Shown here: in pieces, positions 8,046-15,911 of the stretch
Layout: every line of letters starts with the position of its first letter
Position numbering within the stretch: the stretch's first letter is position 1
DNA from: JAKAFX01 sp049965715
Lineage (GTDB): Archaea > Thermoplasmatota > Thermoplasmata > Thermoplasmatales > Thermoplasmataceae
Reading direction: 5' to 3'
Length of the DNA: 32,013 nucleotides
Assembly (NCBI GenBank): GCA_049965715.1
Contig: JBMFWA010000017.1
Span: forward strand, 1-32,013
Notes under the pieces: model-generated
The model's database searches: none
What the model saw: only the letters and a program-made list of their open reading frames with translations
Told to the model about the DNA's origin: nothing
Translations under genes and position numbers: made by a program

Positions 8046-9002
8046 TTAAATAGGATCGTGTGCAATTTCGCTGAGGTCTCGTATTCCCGTTATAACCATC
8101 TTCATTTCAGGAAAGTTGGTGCAGGCCAGCGATAGTATCCTGAGATAGCTCTGAACCAGGATTTTCGGCAGCACAAAGCGTGTTTTTAGGGATTTACCAT
8201 CAAAATGATCCACGATCCCAAAACGTATAATCTTCTCGTTGGCCACTTTGCTGTTGACAAACTTTATCAGATCGCCTGAGGCGGCAAATTCATACAAGGA
8301 ATCTTCCCTGGAGATGATGTGTAAATTCTCATTCTTCAATTCATTACCGGATTCACCATGATATATGTAGCGCATTTCACGATCGCCGGATGCAAAATGT
8401 CTTCTGACCCTTGTCCATGGCGGTGACATTACGGGAACTCCGAATATTTTATCCCCATCACTCATCTTAATATCTATTGCAGCAACCTCCATGTCCCTCG
8501 CTATTCTTGAAAAATCATGGTAAATTCCCTTAGAGAGCCCCAGAAACTCCAGAGTCGCGTTGTTATGTCCGGATATTGTGGAAAGAACCAGATCAGATAC
8601 GTTCTTTAAATCAGACTCGTGGAACCTGAAGTTCAGATGAATTCTTCCGGATTTCATTTGCACGGAATCAATAATGACCGACTTGATCGATGATGCTTTG
8701 AGCAAAAATTCCTTTACATATTTGTCCGGTATCACTTCCTCTACAACCCAAAAACCTGATTTCTCCTGAGCTTTCATTGCCTTCAGTACATTACGTATAT
8801 CTGGAGTTTCTGAAAGATTAGATGATATGATATGTTCAATGCCGGTGTCCTCACCAAGATTGGTTAGCAAACCGTGCGAGGTCAGTCCGAATTTATTGGA
8901 TGCCTCAAGAAGTTGATCATTCCATCCGAACGATAGTTCCCCGTGCAGCCTTATTCTTCTATCAATCTCGGACAAAAAATTTGTTTCGGGCTGCGATTGC
9001 AT
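8046..9002 (-). CDS. Hypothetical protein, 318 residues
   Basis: A soluble protein without signal peptide or membrane segments, which I do not recognise. Two parts can be seen. The N-terminal part (about 1-100) is mostly helical. The centre (about 105-160, SIKSVIIDSVQMKSG, IHLNFRFHESDLKNVSD) alternates strands and helices like a small ligand-binding domain in archaeal regulators of the bacterio-opsin activator type. No clear helix-turn-helix is visible, so regulation is only a guess. It is transcribed divergently from the DNA methylase, with about 120 bases between the start codons. Confidence 0.65.
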   Translation of the reverse strand: MQSQPETNFLSEIDRRIRLHGELSFGWNDQLLEASNKFGLTSHGLLTNLGEDTGIEHIISSNLSETPDIRNVLKAMKAQEKSGFWVVEEVIPDKYVKEFLLKASSIKSVIIDSVQMKSGRIHLNFRFHESDLKNVSDLVLSTISGHNNATLEFLGLSKGIYHDFSRIARDMEVAAIDIKMSDGDKIFGVPVMSPPWTRVRRHFASGDREMRYIYHGESGNELKNENLHIISREDSLYEFAASGDLIKFVNSKVANEKIIRFGIVDHFDGKSLKTRFVLPKILVQSYLRILSLACTNFPEMKMVITGIRDLSEIAHDPI

Positions 9003-9125
9003 TTTTTATCATTTACATTAATCGATACTGCCTCATCTATTTATTGTTCTATTACGGTCGCTTTTTTCTCCATTCCACAATTTTCAGAAGGGTTACCCTT
9101 AAAATGCAGCTTGTTCTCACCATGG

Positions 9126-9959
9126 GTGCACAGGTTGAAACCTCTAGTCAAGTGGGCTGGCGGAAAGAGGCAGATCATTCATGAAATGATCTCCCTGGTA
9201 CCGCTGGGTTGGAGCAGATATATTGAGCCATTTGTGGGAGGCGGTGCACTCATGGTTGAACTTTATAATACCGGTCTTCTAAATGGAGGCATAATCTCCG
9301 ATATGAACTGTGAATTGACTAACCTCTATCAAGTGGTGAAACTGAATACAGATGAACTTTTGGATTTTCTCAAGTCGTTTCGCCTTGAAAATAACCGGGA
9401 TTATTACTCCATGATAAGGAAGAGATTCAATGAGATAAGAGGGGACAACAGCAAGAAGGTGGAAAGATCGATACTCTTCATGGCCCTTAACAGACTGGGT
9501 TTTAATGGGCTTTGGAGGGTTAACAGTGCAGGTGAATTCAACGTGCCTTTCGGAAGATACCGTGATCCTGCCCTTCCAACCCTTGAACATTTAAAGGCTT
9601 TCAGCACACTGCTTACCAACATCGAAATAGTTTGTCAGGATTTTGAAAAGACCTGTGATCAGGCTGAAGAGGGTGATTTCGTATATCTCGACCCTCCGTA
9701 TCTCCCACTTTCAAGGACATCTTTTTTCACTGACTACACACCAGGAGGATTTTCCATGAAGGATCAGCTGAGGCTTCTAGGGGTATGCAGAAAACTTTCC
9801 GGAAGGGGAATAAAATTTCTCTTAAGCAATTCGTTTTCTCAAGAAATAAAAGATCTTTACAGTGAATACAATATTCATGTCATACCTGCAAGAAGATCCA
9901 TTAACAGTATTGGTTCAGGAAGGACTGGACAGAGTGAACTGTTGATAACAAATTATTAA
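9126..9959 (+). CDS. Dam-family DNA adenine-N6 methyltransferase
   Basis: A 277-residue class D12 enzyme. The AdoMet-binding motifs KWAGGKRQ and EPFVGGGAL come first. Then comes the family block NRLGFNGLWRVNSAGEFNVP, followed by the catalytic DPPY in FVYLDPPYLPLS. The order (motif X, motif I, recognition region, motif IV) is that of the alpha-type Dam/DpnM group, whose members usually methylate GATC. I start it at GTG 9126, with a TTAAAAT-like box about 25 bases upstream. TTG 9135, giving MKPLVKWAGGK, is an equally good family match. No restriction endonuclease is adjacent, so it looks like an orphan methylase. Confidence 0.9.
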   Translation: MHRLKPLVKWAGGKRQIIHEMISLVPLGWSRYIEPFVGGGALMVELYNTGLLNGGIISDMNCELTNLYQVVKLNTDELLDFLKSFRLENNRDYYSMIRKRFNEIRGDNSKKVERSILFMALNRLGFNGLWRVNSAGEFNVPFGRYRDPALPTLEHLKAFSTLLTNIEIVCQDFEKTCDQAEEGDFVYLDPPYLPLSRTSFFTDYTPGGFSMKDQLRLLGVCRKLSGRGIKFLLSNSFSQEIKDLYSEYNIHVIPARRSINSIGSGRTGQSELLITNY

Positions 9960-10034
9960 CCTTTTAAGTTGCGTATCGCTGTGATTGACTTTCAGTAAAC
10001 ATAAGAGAAATAAGCCATGAAGTACTGATAAGGT

Positions 10035-10658
10035 ATGGTACCTTTCGAAGTGTATGAATGTAATGAGGAAAAGTCCAGCGATGGATCGAGGAAATACAGG
10101 ATAATTGCCATAGATTACAGAGATCCCACATATCTTGATGCAATATGCTCATCTGATCTTAAAAAAGGATCAGAAGTGGATGTCCAGGGAAATGATGTTT
10201 ATTTTCAAAAGCAGAAGGTTGGAAATGTTGAAAAATTGAAGGACGCGAGTTCCATAAGGGTCAGTACCAATTTTGACATAAAGTATACCGGCGGGTATTC
10301 GCTCGATGGCAAAACGGTTTATCTGGACGAACATTTTCCTCAGAAACTGGAGATTAAGGGAAAGGTTGTTGACGCAAGGGAGAGCATCGGCCTGCACCAT
10401 GAACTCCCTGAGAAATGGCTTTCGGATCAGGGGTACGAATATCCTTATGCACACGAAATGGCCACTGGTATAGAAAAGAAATATGTTGAATCCCTTGGAG
10501 TGGAATGGAAGGATTACTGTGATGAGGTTGACAAGAATCTCAGAAACGTTTACAGGAGAACTCTTGAGAAATCTCCTTCCTCACTTGATCTGGCCCCTTA
10601 TCTCTACTGCAGGGATCAGGAAGCACTGAAGGAGATCAGAAAGAGCAAGCAGAATTAG
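10035..10658 (+). CDS. Hypothetical protein with HExxE...H motif (possible metal-binding or zincin-like)
   Basis: A 207-residue soluble protein. The N-terminal third is beta-rich. A strand reading GKTVYLDEHFP is followed by a helical region with H122-E123-x-x-E126, then Y138-A-H140-E141 and E147. I associate this arrangement (DG..VY.D...P, then HE..E, then AH...A...E) with uncharacterised phage and mobile-element proteins that look like minimal metallopeptidases. The catalytic assignment is inference; it is not a classical HExxH. ATG 10035 has an AAATAAG box about 26 bases upstream. The DUF302 gene follows after 13 bases, so the two probably form an operon. Confidence 0.65.
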   Translation: MVPFEVYECNEEKSSDGSRKYRIIAIDYRDPTYLDAICSSDLKKGSEVDVQGNDVYFQKQKVGNVEKLKDASSIRVSTNFDIKYTGGYSLDGKTVYLDEHFPQKLEIKGKVVDARESIGLHHELPEKWLSDQGYEYPYAHEMATGIEKKYVESLGVEWKDYCDEVDKNLRNVYRRTLEKSPSSLDLAPYLYCRDQEALKEIRKSKQN

Positions 10659-10671
10659 GAAGGGATGTGTT

Positions 10672-11070
10672 ATGAAAGATTTGGATAAATTTGCGTACAG
10701 CAGAACTGTTGAGAGCAGCCCCGAAAAGGTCATGGGGGAACTTTTCAGGAAATTGAAAGACCAATCCTGGATAGTTCTTTCCTATGTTGATGTCAAGGAA
10801 ATATTGGAAAAGAACTCCGGAAAACCATTTACCCCATATTATATTATTAATGTTTGTAGACCGCAGGCTGCGATTGAACTTCTCAATGAGAATTATGACC
10901 TCGGACTCTTTCTTCCATGCAGGATCATCCTTCGATCAAGAGGAAATGGTACGGAGGTTTCTTTGGTTCTTGTATCCAGGTCAGACAGAGATTATCTTGG
11001 TGGAAATGGGAAAACTGCAGAAAAATACGAAAACGAACTGAAAGCGATAGTATCTTCAGTTGAACCATGA
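10672..11070 (+). CDS. DUF302 family protein
   Basis: A 132-residue cytoplasmic protein. The segment YYIINVCRPQAAIELL, followed by DLGLFLPCRIILRS, is the DUF302 signature, including the Cys before Pro-Cys-type strands. The domain is a small alpha/beta fold found widely in bacteria and archaea, often near redox or metal genes; its biochemical role is unknown to me. The start ATG 10672 follows a purine-rich GGAAGGGA stretch in the 13-base gap after the upstream gene. Confidence 0.8.
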   Translation: MKDLDKFAYSRTVESSPEKVMGELFRKLKDQSWIVLSYVDVKEILEKNSGKPFTPYYIINVCRPQAAIELLNENYDLGLFLPCRIILRSRGNGTEVSLVLVSRSDRDYLGGNGKTAEKYENELKAIVSSVEP

Positions 11071-11315
11071 AACGTTTTGTATTTCACAGAATTTTTGAAT
11101 TCTCTATGCCCAGAAACCGAACAATCTCTTCAACTTCAGGAAATAATCCCTGTGCAGATGGATCCCCCACATCCATCTCTCGTTTTGTTCTCGGATACGC
11201 GACTTATCCTCGCTCAAAGCATTTCTCATTGTTATTGTTGTTTGCTTGCAAAAAGACGCGGGTGCAGAAATAATTCTATAGTGCATAGAAATAATACAAT
11301 GTCTGCCTTTCTTCC
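11071..11315. other. Intergenic region without a convincing gene
   Basis: Frames on both strands stay open for about 60 codons (minus strand 11104-11286 is the longest), but none shows a recognisable motif, a good start context or a codon pattern like the neighbours. I see no terminator or RNA gene here. Confidence 0.4.
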
Positions 11316-11633
11316 TTATTTCCTGAATTCCTTGAGTGCGTCCATGAGAAGAACCATATTCATGAGAGATGGCGAACCGGACATCAACAGGGAGATGAAG
11401 CCTGCCTCTATGATTTCATCATCCGAAGCCCCGTTTTCTATTGCAAGCCTTGTATGGTATGGAATGCACCACTCGCACTTCTCGGAAAGCGAGAGTGCAA
11501 CTGCGATCAACTCCTTTTCCTTGAGGGAAAGCTTACCCTTCCCCGAGACTACGCCAATGAACTGCTGAAATATTCCCATTGTCTGAGGATACTTTTCTCC
11601 AAGATCCTTCATCAGACCCTGAATTTCCTTCAT
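11316..11633 (-). CDS. AhpD-like / carboxymuconolactone decarboxylase family protein
   Basis: A 105-residue protein carrying the AhpD-type redox motif C53-x-x-C56...H60 (SEKCEWCIPYH), preceded by the family's KEKELIAVALSLS helix. Such proteins reduce peroxides or act as thiol-disulfide partners. I start it at ATG 11633, because the sequence GGATATAAG on the minus strand at 11651-11658 overlaps the GTG at 11651 and looks like its TATA box. The GTG start would add six residues. Confidence 0.85.
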   Translation of the reverse strand: MKEIQGLMKDLGEKYPQTMGIFQQFIGVVSGKGKLSLKEKELIAVALSLSEKCEWCIPYHTRLAIENGASDDEIIEAGFISLLMSGSPSLMNMVLLMDALKEFRK

Positions 11634-11738
11634 TCTTACTTGTGAAACCACTTATATCCTTTCAGCAATATTCAAGCACCCTTTAACCTTGCGATGTGTG
11701 CAAGTGTTAATTGAGATGATGCAAATGACCTGCCACAC

Positions 11739-12083
11739 TTAGAACGTTATAGGCACAAAGCCATCGTCGAGGTATCTGGCTATCACCTTTGATATTGGTT
11801 CCATCGCTATGTTCCTTTGAGCAAGCATGGGCTCGATATTGTCTCTCTTTGCAATACCCGAACAGGCGAACGGCTCTATACCGGCTTCACGCACCGTTTT
11901 GAAAGTCTCGTCTATATCCTTATCACCGCTTGCGATGAGTCTTTCACTTGGACCGAAGAATATCAATCCCACCTTTTCACTCCTGTTGTTCTTTTTCATT
12001 TCTCTTGCAAAAATAAGACCTGTTATCGCTTTCTCCTTGTTTTCCTGACCAGAGCTTATTATAACTAATAACCTATGTGACAT
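11739..12083 (-). CDS. DsrE/DsrF-like small protein
   Basis: A 114-residue single-domain protein beginning MSHRLLVIISSGQEN. It matches the DsrE/TusD-like alpha/beta fold: an N-terminal strand, a helix (AITGLIFAREMKKN), the strand VGLIFFGPSERLIA, and a conserved Cys in GIEPFACSGIAKR. Family members take part in sulfur relay or thiol-based redox. The frame remains open 69 codons further upstream, but those residues are not typical of the family, and an AT-rich ACTTATTATT box lies about 30 bases before ATG 12083, so I place the start there. Confidence 0.8.
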   Translation of the reverse strand: MSHRLLVIISSGQENKEKAITGLIFAREMKKNNRSEKVGLIFFGPSERLIASGDKDIDETFKTVREAGIEPFACSGIAKRDNIEPMLAQRNIAMEPISKVIARYLDDGFVPITF

Positions 12084-12297
12084 TCTTCTAAATATTATCA
12101 ACAAATAATAAGTTTTAGTAGGAGAGGCCCTCTCTTCATCCAAGAAACCCCCCGATAATCGGAGCATGTTCTCAAGCGGCATCTGTTTGCATTGCATGTA
12201 GTGCATTTTGTTAGGAGGCTTGAGATATTCAGACTCAATTTGCTTCATTGACTTGGAAATGTTTTTAACCTTTGCTGAATAGCCGTCCAAGTTAAGT
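12084..12297. other. Intergenic region rich in inverted repeats
   Basis: About 210 bases between divergent genes. It holds a pair CTCAAGC (about 12173) and GCTTGAG (about 12217) enclosing about 38 bases with repeated TGCAT words. It also holds CCGATAATCGG (about 12152-12162) and GAGAGGCCCTCTC (about 12122-12134). It also carries the promoters of both flanking genes. It could encode a structured RNA or operators, but nothing is recognised. Confidence 0.3.
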
Positions 12298-12342
12298 TTG
12301 AAACTATCAAAAATAGTAAAATCAATTGAGGGTATGATAAAT

Positions 12343-12615
12343 ATGGATATGATAGAAATTAAAAAGGGAGCAAGTTACGTTGTTGTATCGAACAGTGGAA
12401 AAGAGGACCCTATGAGAACGGAGGGAGAGTATGTTGGATACACCATACTTGGTGAAGAAGGAGCTATAGTATTCAGAGTTAAGGGAGTAGATAACAAATC
12501 ATTTCTGAGACTCATCCCGGTATCAAATCTTTATGCCATTGAATTCAGTGAGGAAAATCTGATGCACAGCAAAGAAAATGAAAAGACTGCAGACAAGGCC
12601 TACTATATAAGTTGA
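12343..12615 (+). CDS. Small conserved hypothetical protein
   Basis: A 90-residue protein from ATG 12343 (MDMIEIKKGASYVVVSN), with GAGGGT nine bases upstream as a possible ribosome-binding site. Starts at 12298 or 12334 would add 15 or 3 residues. The core is beta-rich (GEYVGYTILGEEGAIVFRV, LRLIPVSNLYAIEF) like a small barrel; the tail is charged. I do not recognise the family. Its 3' end overlaps the convergent cyclic phosphodiesterase gene by 13 bases. Confidence 0.55.
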   Translation: MDMIEIKKGASYVVVSNSGKEDPMRTEGEYVGYTILGEEGAIVFRVKGVDNKSFLRLIPVSNLYAIEFSEENLMHSKENEKTADKAYYIS

Positions 12616-13122
12616 GTTGTACAAATTTCATCGTATCTGGGGCCTTCAGGCGTGAGTACACTCCTGATTAATGAGATCCTGTCTGCCCTCAAAGTTATGT
12701 CTATTTTTTTACTAAGGATCTGATCAAGGTCCTGCTTGCTGCACATTCCTTTGACCCTTCCCAGTGTCAAATGAGGCGTCATTTCTCTTTCTTCCCTGTC
12801 TTTCCCCAGTCTTTTGGAAATATCCTTCCAGATTTCTTTTACACGATCAGAATCTGATGTGAGAACAAAAACCCTGCATTTACCTCTTCCTGGAAAGCAG
12901 TCCATGCCCTTGAATCTTACTTCGAATCTCTTATATTTTATCTCTTTGATAAAACTGCAGATTTTCTTTGAATAATCCTCCGTAATATCCTCGTAAAATT
13001 TCAAAGTGAGATGCATCTGACTGATACTGACTGTTTTGAGCCATCTGTATGCCTGAAGATCTTTCATGTAATCTTCGAGTTCTTCAACACCGAGAAATTC
13101 AAGCGCAATAAATGCTCTCGTT
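12603..13122 (-). CDS. thpR: RNA 2',3'-cyclic phosphodiesterase (2H family) with non-canonical start
   Basis: A 2H phosphoesterase with both catalytic motifs: HLTLKF early and HLTLGR near the C-terminus. Such enzymes open 2',3'-cyclic phosphates to 2'-phosphates during RNA repair or tRNA processing. The first ATG is at 13067, but the family's N-terminal strand RAFIALEF is encoded in frame upstream of it. Between the in-frame stop at 13144-13146 and that strand there is no ATG, GTG or TTG. ACG at 13122 (giving M-RAFIALEF) with GAGG six bases upstream is the best candidate; ATC at 13128 is another. A sequencing error or frameshift is the alternative. The minimal form is 154 residues from 13067. 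Confidence 0.8.
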
Positions 13123-13193
13123 CTGATCCTCTCTTTCCTTTTTTAGTCCTCTGGATGGATTCTGAGTGCAGATAGAGTATTGTATGCGCTGTA

Positions 13194-13202
13194 TATTTAT
13201 AT
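13194..13202 (+). promoter_or_regulatory. TATA-like box of gcvH
   Basis: The AT run TATTTATAT is centred about 25 bases before the gcvH ATG at 13223, consistent with transcription starting at or near that codon. It would drive both gcvH and the adjacent RlmE-type methylase gene. Confidence 0.45.
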
Positions 13203-13222
13203 GTCGTACTGATATCTTAATC

Positions 13223-13600
13223 ATGTCCAACGTTCCTGACAATCTAAAGTACACAAAGACACATGAATGGTTCAGAACTGAAGGGAATACTGCTTTTATA
13301 GGAATAACTGATTATGCCCAGCACCAGCTCACTGATGTTGTTTACGTTGACTTTCCCAAGAAGGGTGAGATTAAAAAGAAAGGCGATGTTCTTCTCACAA
13401 TAGAATCTGTCAAATCAGCAGAGGATGTTTATTCTCCTGTAGATGGTGAAGTGCTTGAGGTCAACAGTGAACTGACCACGAAACCAGAGCTTGTTAACCA
13501 GGACCCTTATAAGTACTGGCTGGTAAAATTATCGTTGAAGTCTGGAACGCAAGCAACTGGGCTTTCCCCGGCAGATTACAAGAAACACATCGGAGAATAA
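13223..13600 (+). CDS. gcvH: Glycine cleavage system H protein
   Basis: A 125-residue lipoyl-carrier protein. The lipoylated lysine is Lys64 in TIESVKSAEDVYSPVDGEV, a perfect family match; LKYTKTHEW at the N-terminus and AQHQLTDVVYVDFP also fit. It shuttles the aminomethyl group between the P, T and L proteins of glycine cleavage; none of those genes is in this window. It may also serve as a lipoate carrier for other complexes. ATG 13223 is at leaderless distance from TTTATAT at about 13195-13201. The next gene begins seven bases after the stop. Confidence 0.95.
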   Translation: MSNVPDNLKYTKTHEWFRTEGNTAFIGITDYAQHQLTDVVYVDFPKKGEIKKKGDVLLTIESVKSAEDVYSPVDGEVLEVNSELTTKPELVNQDPYKYWLVKLSLKSGTQATGLSPADYKKHIGE

Positions 13601-13607
13601 GCTGGGA

Positions 13608-14204
13608 ATGCCGGATAGGAAAGATAGGTTCTATTATCTGGCAAAGAAAGATAATTTCAGAAGCAGAGCAGCATTCAAACTTATGGAGATCAACAGAAAA
13701 TTCACTCTGCTCTCCAATGATGATTTTGTACTTGAGTTCGGTTCTTCTCCCGGTGGATGGACCCAGTATGTCAGGAGCATAACTTCCAACCCCATCGTTT
13801 CCATTGATCTGAGCCCTATGGAACCGATTGAAAATGTTCATTTTATAAGAGGCAACCTGATGAATCCGGATTTCGACTCGATCCTGAGGGAGAACCTGGA
13901 CAGGATAGGAATAACTGGCTTCACAGTGGTGCTTTCCGATGCAATGGTCCACACCAGCGGAAACAGAGGCAGGGACCATGCCTCCTCGTATCTCCTGGAT
14001 GAAAGAATTATGAATATCTCAATGAGATATCTCAGACCAGGTGGAAATGTAGTTTTGAAGCAGTTTTACGGTGACCTCACAAATTCCTTCCTGAAGAAAT
14101 GGACAGATCGGTTCAGGTATTCTGGCATGACCACCCCTGAGGCTTCAAGACGTGGCAGCAGCGAAATATACATAATATTTAAGGGGAAGATTCATGATTC
14201 GTGA
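13608..14204 (+). CDS. rlmE: RlmE/FtsJ-family 23S rRNA uridine 2'-O-methyltransferase
   Basis: A 198-residue Rossmann-fold methyltransferase. The catalytic tetrad is K24, D111, K151 and E186, with spacings almost identical to E. coli RrmJ. The AdoMet loop is LEFGSSPGGWTQYV (42-55). It methylates the ribose of a universally conserved uridine in the A-loop of 23S rRNA. Its start lies seven bases after the gcvH stop, so it is probably translated from the same mRNA. Its end overlaps the convergent gene by 13 bases. Confidence 0.93.
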   Translation: MPDRKDRFYYLAKKDNFRSRAAFKLMEINRKFTLLSNDDFVLEFGSSPGGWTQYVRSITSNPIVSIDLSPMEPIENVHFIRGNLMNPDFDSILRENLDRIGITGFTVVLSDAMVHTSGNRGRDHASSYLLDERIMNISMRYLRPGGNVVLKQFYGDLTNSFLKKWTDRFRYSGMTTPEASRRGSSEIYIIFKGKIHDS

Positions 14205-14845
14205 ACAGTCAGGCCCATTGATTCCATATACTGATGCATACCCTGGTATTTCTCGTACTCTATAACAACCACGGCTGTCTGATTCCTCATTGTTTTCATA
14301 GACTCGGCAAATTTGAGTTCCATCTCCTCCAGTCTCTTCTGCTCCATACGCCTGAAACCGTCAATCCTCTCAATGTTGTCGTTCCATTGTTCTACAAACT
14401 CCTCTGCCGTCTCCCCTGTGAACTGCTTTTTCATAAGTCTTCTCTTTCTCACAGAGTGCCGGATCATGGACCATGTTCCGATCTCCCTGGTGAAATTCTC
14501 GCCAAATTTGTCTTCATCCATGTCAAGCGCTATCATCCTGATGTTATGTTTTTCTCCATAAATAAGGGCTTCCGTGAATATGGGAGCCGGTGTCATGACC
14601 TCCCCGTATGAAGAAAGGACAACTCCGTATATCATTTCGTAGTCAGAAAGAGAAAGCTCAAAGGGGTCCTTGAGAAATTCTGAAAGTCCCTTCAGTTCTT
14701 CCGGGGATATCCCTATCATTATTGTGGATGGTTCGACTCTTATCAGCAGGTTCCTCAGATCGTCGCCATCACGAATGAGTCCTTTAATTCCACCAAAGAG
14801 ATAAACTGTGCTGTTCCCCTTTGGGTCGATAAATGTTGAGATCAT
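14192..14845 (-). CDS. Hypothetical protein, possibly TraB/Tiki-like
   Basis: A 217-residue soluble protein. It opens with strand NSTVYLFGGIKGL, has TIMIGISPEELKGL in the middle of its N-terminal half, then PAPIFTEALIYGEKHNIRMIALDMDEDKF. A long charged helix (about 130-195) and a last strand TAVVVIEYEKYQGM follow. The order VYLFG, a strand predicting a residue range, A..YG...N..MIALD and a final VVV strand recalls the TraB/PrgY (Tiki-like) fold. The usual GxxH-type catalytic residues are not evident, so this is only a suggestion. Its ATG overlaps the stop of the upstream HTH regulator gene by four bases, so the two are translationally coupled. Confidence 0.65.
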   Translation of the reverse strand: MISTFIDPKGNSTVYLFGGIKGLIRDGDDLRNLLIRVEPSTIMIGISPEELKGLSEFLKDPFELSLSDYEMIYGVVLSSYGEVMTPAPIFTEALIYGEKHNIRMIALDMDEDKFGENFTREIGTWSMIRHSVRKRRLMKKQFTGETAEEFVEQWNDNIERIDGFRRMEQKRLEEMELKFAESMKTMRNQTAVVVIEYEKYQGMHQYMESMGLTVHES

Positions 14846-15795
14846 CTTGCATTTTTCTTCCTTTCAATAAGTTCCACCAGTTCTCCCCTTTCACAGAAAG
14901 ATCGGAGTTCGTTTATATTTGTAACCGGGCAACCCATAATGTTATTCCTGTCCATTATTTTTCTGGATACAAGCAGGGCTTCATCCTCCATGAACTCAGA
15001 GACTTTCTTGATGATCTGTATCTTGTTTGAAGCGTTCTCCAGCATGTCCAGGAATCCCATAAAAACAAGCGATTTGACTGCATCAAGTGCCATGGCATCA
15101 AAAGCGGTCTTCTTCAGAAGTGTTATGTCATAACCGGCAGATTTCATGAGAGTTAAGATGGCAGCCCTGAAGTCATCCTGCTCTGGAAGATTTTCTGCTG
15201 GGGGACTGTACCGTGCTGCGTATTCGGATACATCTATTTCCCTACGAATTTCGCCAGACAGAAGTTTTTCAAGTTTGAAGAAAATGTCTATGGTGGCTGC
15301 ACTCCCGTTTTCATAGAGGGATACGGATCTGCGGGAAATTCCCACTTTTGATGAAATATATCCAATGGAATATCCCCTCTGATCCATTATTTCTCTCATC
15401 TTCTTGCCGTCAATTGAAACGTAATATCCGCCGGGCCCCGAAAATATGAATGGCTTCTGACCCTCCACATAATCCCTGAGGGTTTCCTCCGACATTATCG
15501 GTACACCGTGTCTGAAATAGACGAGGTCATCCTCAAGCAATCCCCCGGAAGATCTTTCGCCGACGACGACGGGTGATGAGTCCATAAACTTTGATATTGC
15601 GAGCAGTTCCATCGAGTTGTCGCTTCTCAGCGTATCGATATTGTACAATATCTTAATCACAAATTTCTCTCTGTCCCTCCGCGCAAGCAAGTCAAAGGTG
15701 ACCAGTCCCTGCAGAAAGGGATCGGAAACCTTGAATCCATTTTCGATGAACATGGCGGAGAGTCTGACTAATATGGCCCTCCGATGATCTTCCAC
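14842..15795 (-). CDS. Archaeal HTH-type transcriptional regulator (XRE-like)
   Basis: A protein of about 317 residues. It has an N-terminal restriction-nuclease-like fold (FDLLARRDREKFVIKILYN), then a central helix-turn-helix of the Cro/XRE type (MREIMDQRGYSIGYISSKVGISRRSVSLYENG). A helical C-terminal region with a few Cys follows. This is the layout of the archaeal 'putative HTH-type transcriptional regulatory protein' family of euryarchaea. I start it at GTG 15795, because TTTAAATA at 15817-15824 is centred 25-26 bases upstream; TTG 15810 would add five residues. Four-base overlap with the next gene. Confidence 0.85.
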   Translation of the reverse strand: MEDHRRAILVRLSAMFIENGFKVSDPFLQGLVTFDLLARRDREKFVIKILYNIDTLRSDNSMELLAISKFMDSSPVVVGERSSGGLLEDDLVYFRHGVPIMSEETLRDYVEGQKPFIFSGPGGYYVSIDGKKMREIMDQRGYSIGYISSKVGISRRSVSLYENGSAATIDIFFKLEKLLSGEIRREIDVSEYAARYSPPAENLPEQDDFRAAILTLMKSAGYDITLLKKTAFDAMALDAVKSLVFMGFLDMLENASNKIQIIKKVSEFMEDEALLVSRKIMDRNNIMGCPVTNINELRSFCERGELVELIERKKNAR

Positions 15796-15911
15796 AGGTA
15801 CTATTATCAATTCCTCTATTTAAACATTTTCTGTTTATCTTTCATCTTCTGTAAGTCTAATTTTACTGATGTCACAAATTGGATAACCTTTCCTGCTAAA
15901 TCTGATAGCAA

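Noticed and set aside
11104..11286. Sixty-codon minus-strand frame after the AhpD-like gene
   Set aside because: No motif, no good start context and an odd residue composition; equal-length frames exist on the plus strand.
11077..11568. Plus-strand frame of 163 codons over the AhpD-like gene
   Set aside because: It is antisense to a gene with a clear CxxC...H motif and shows no family features.
12084..12290. N-terminal extension of the DsrE-like protein by 69 residues
   Set aside because: DsrE proteins start at the first strand (RLLVII). The upstream residues look non-coding and the region holds the promoter.
13494..13979. Minus-strand frame of 161 codons over gcvH and rlmE
   Set aside because: It is a shadow across two well-supported genes.
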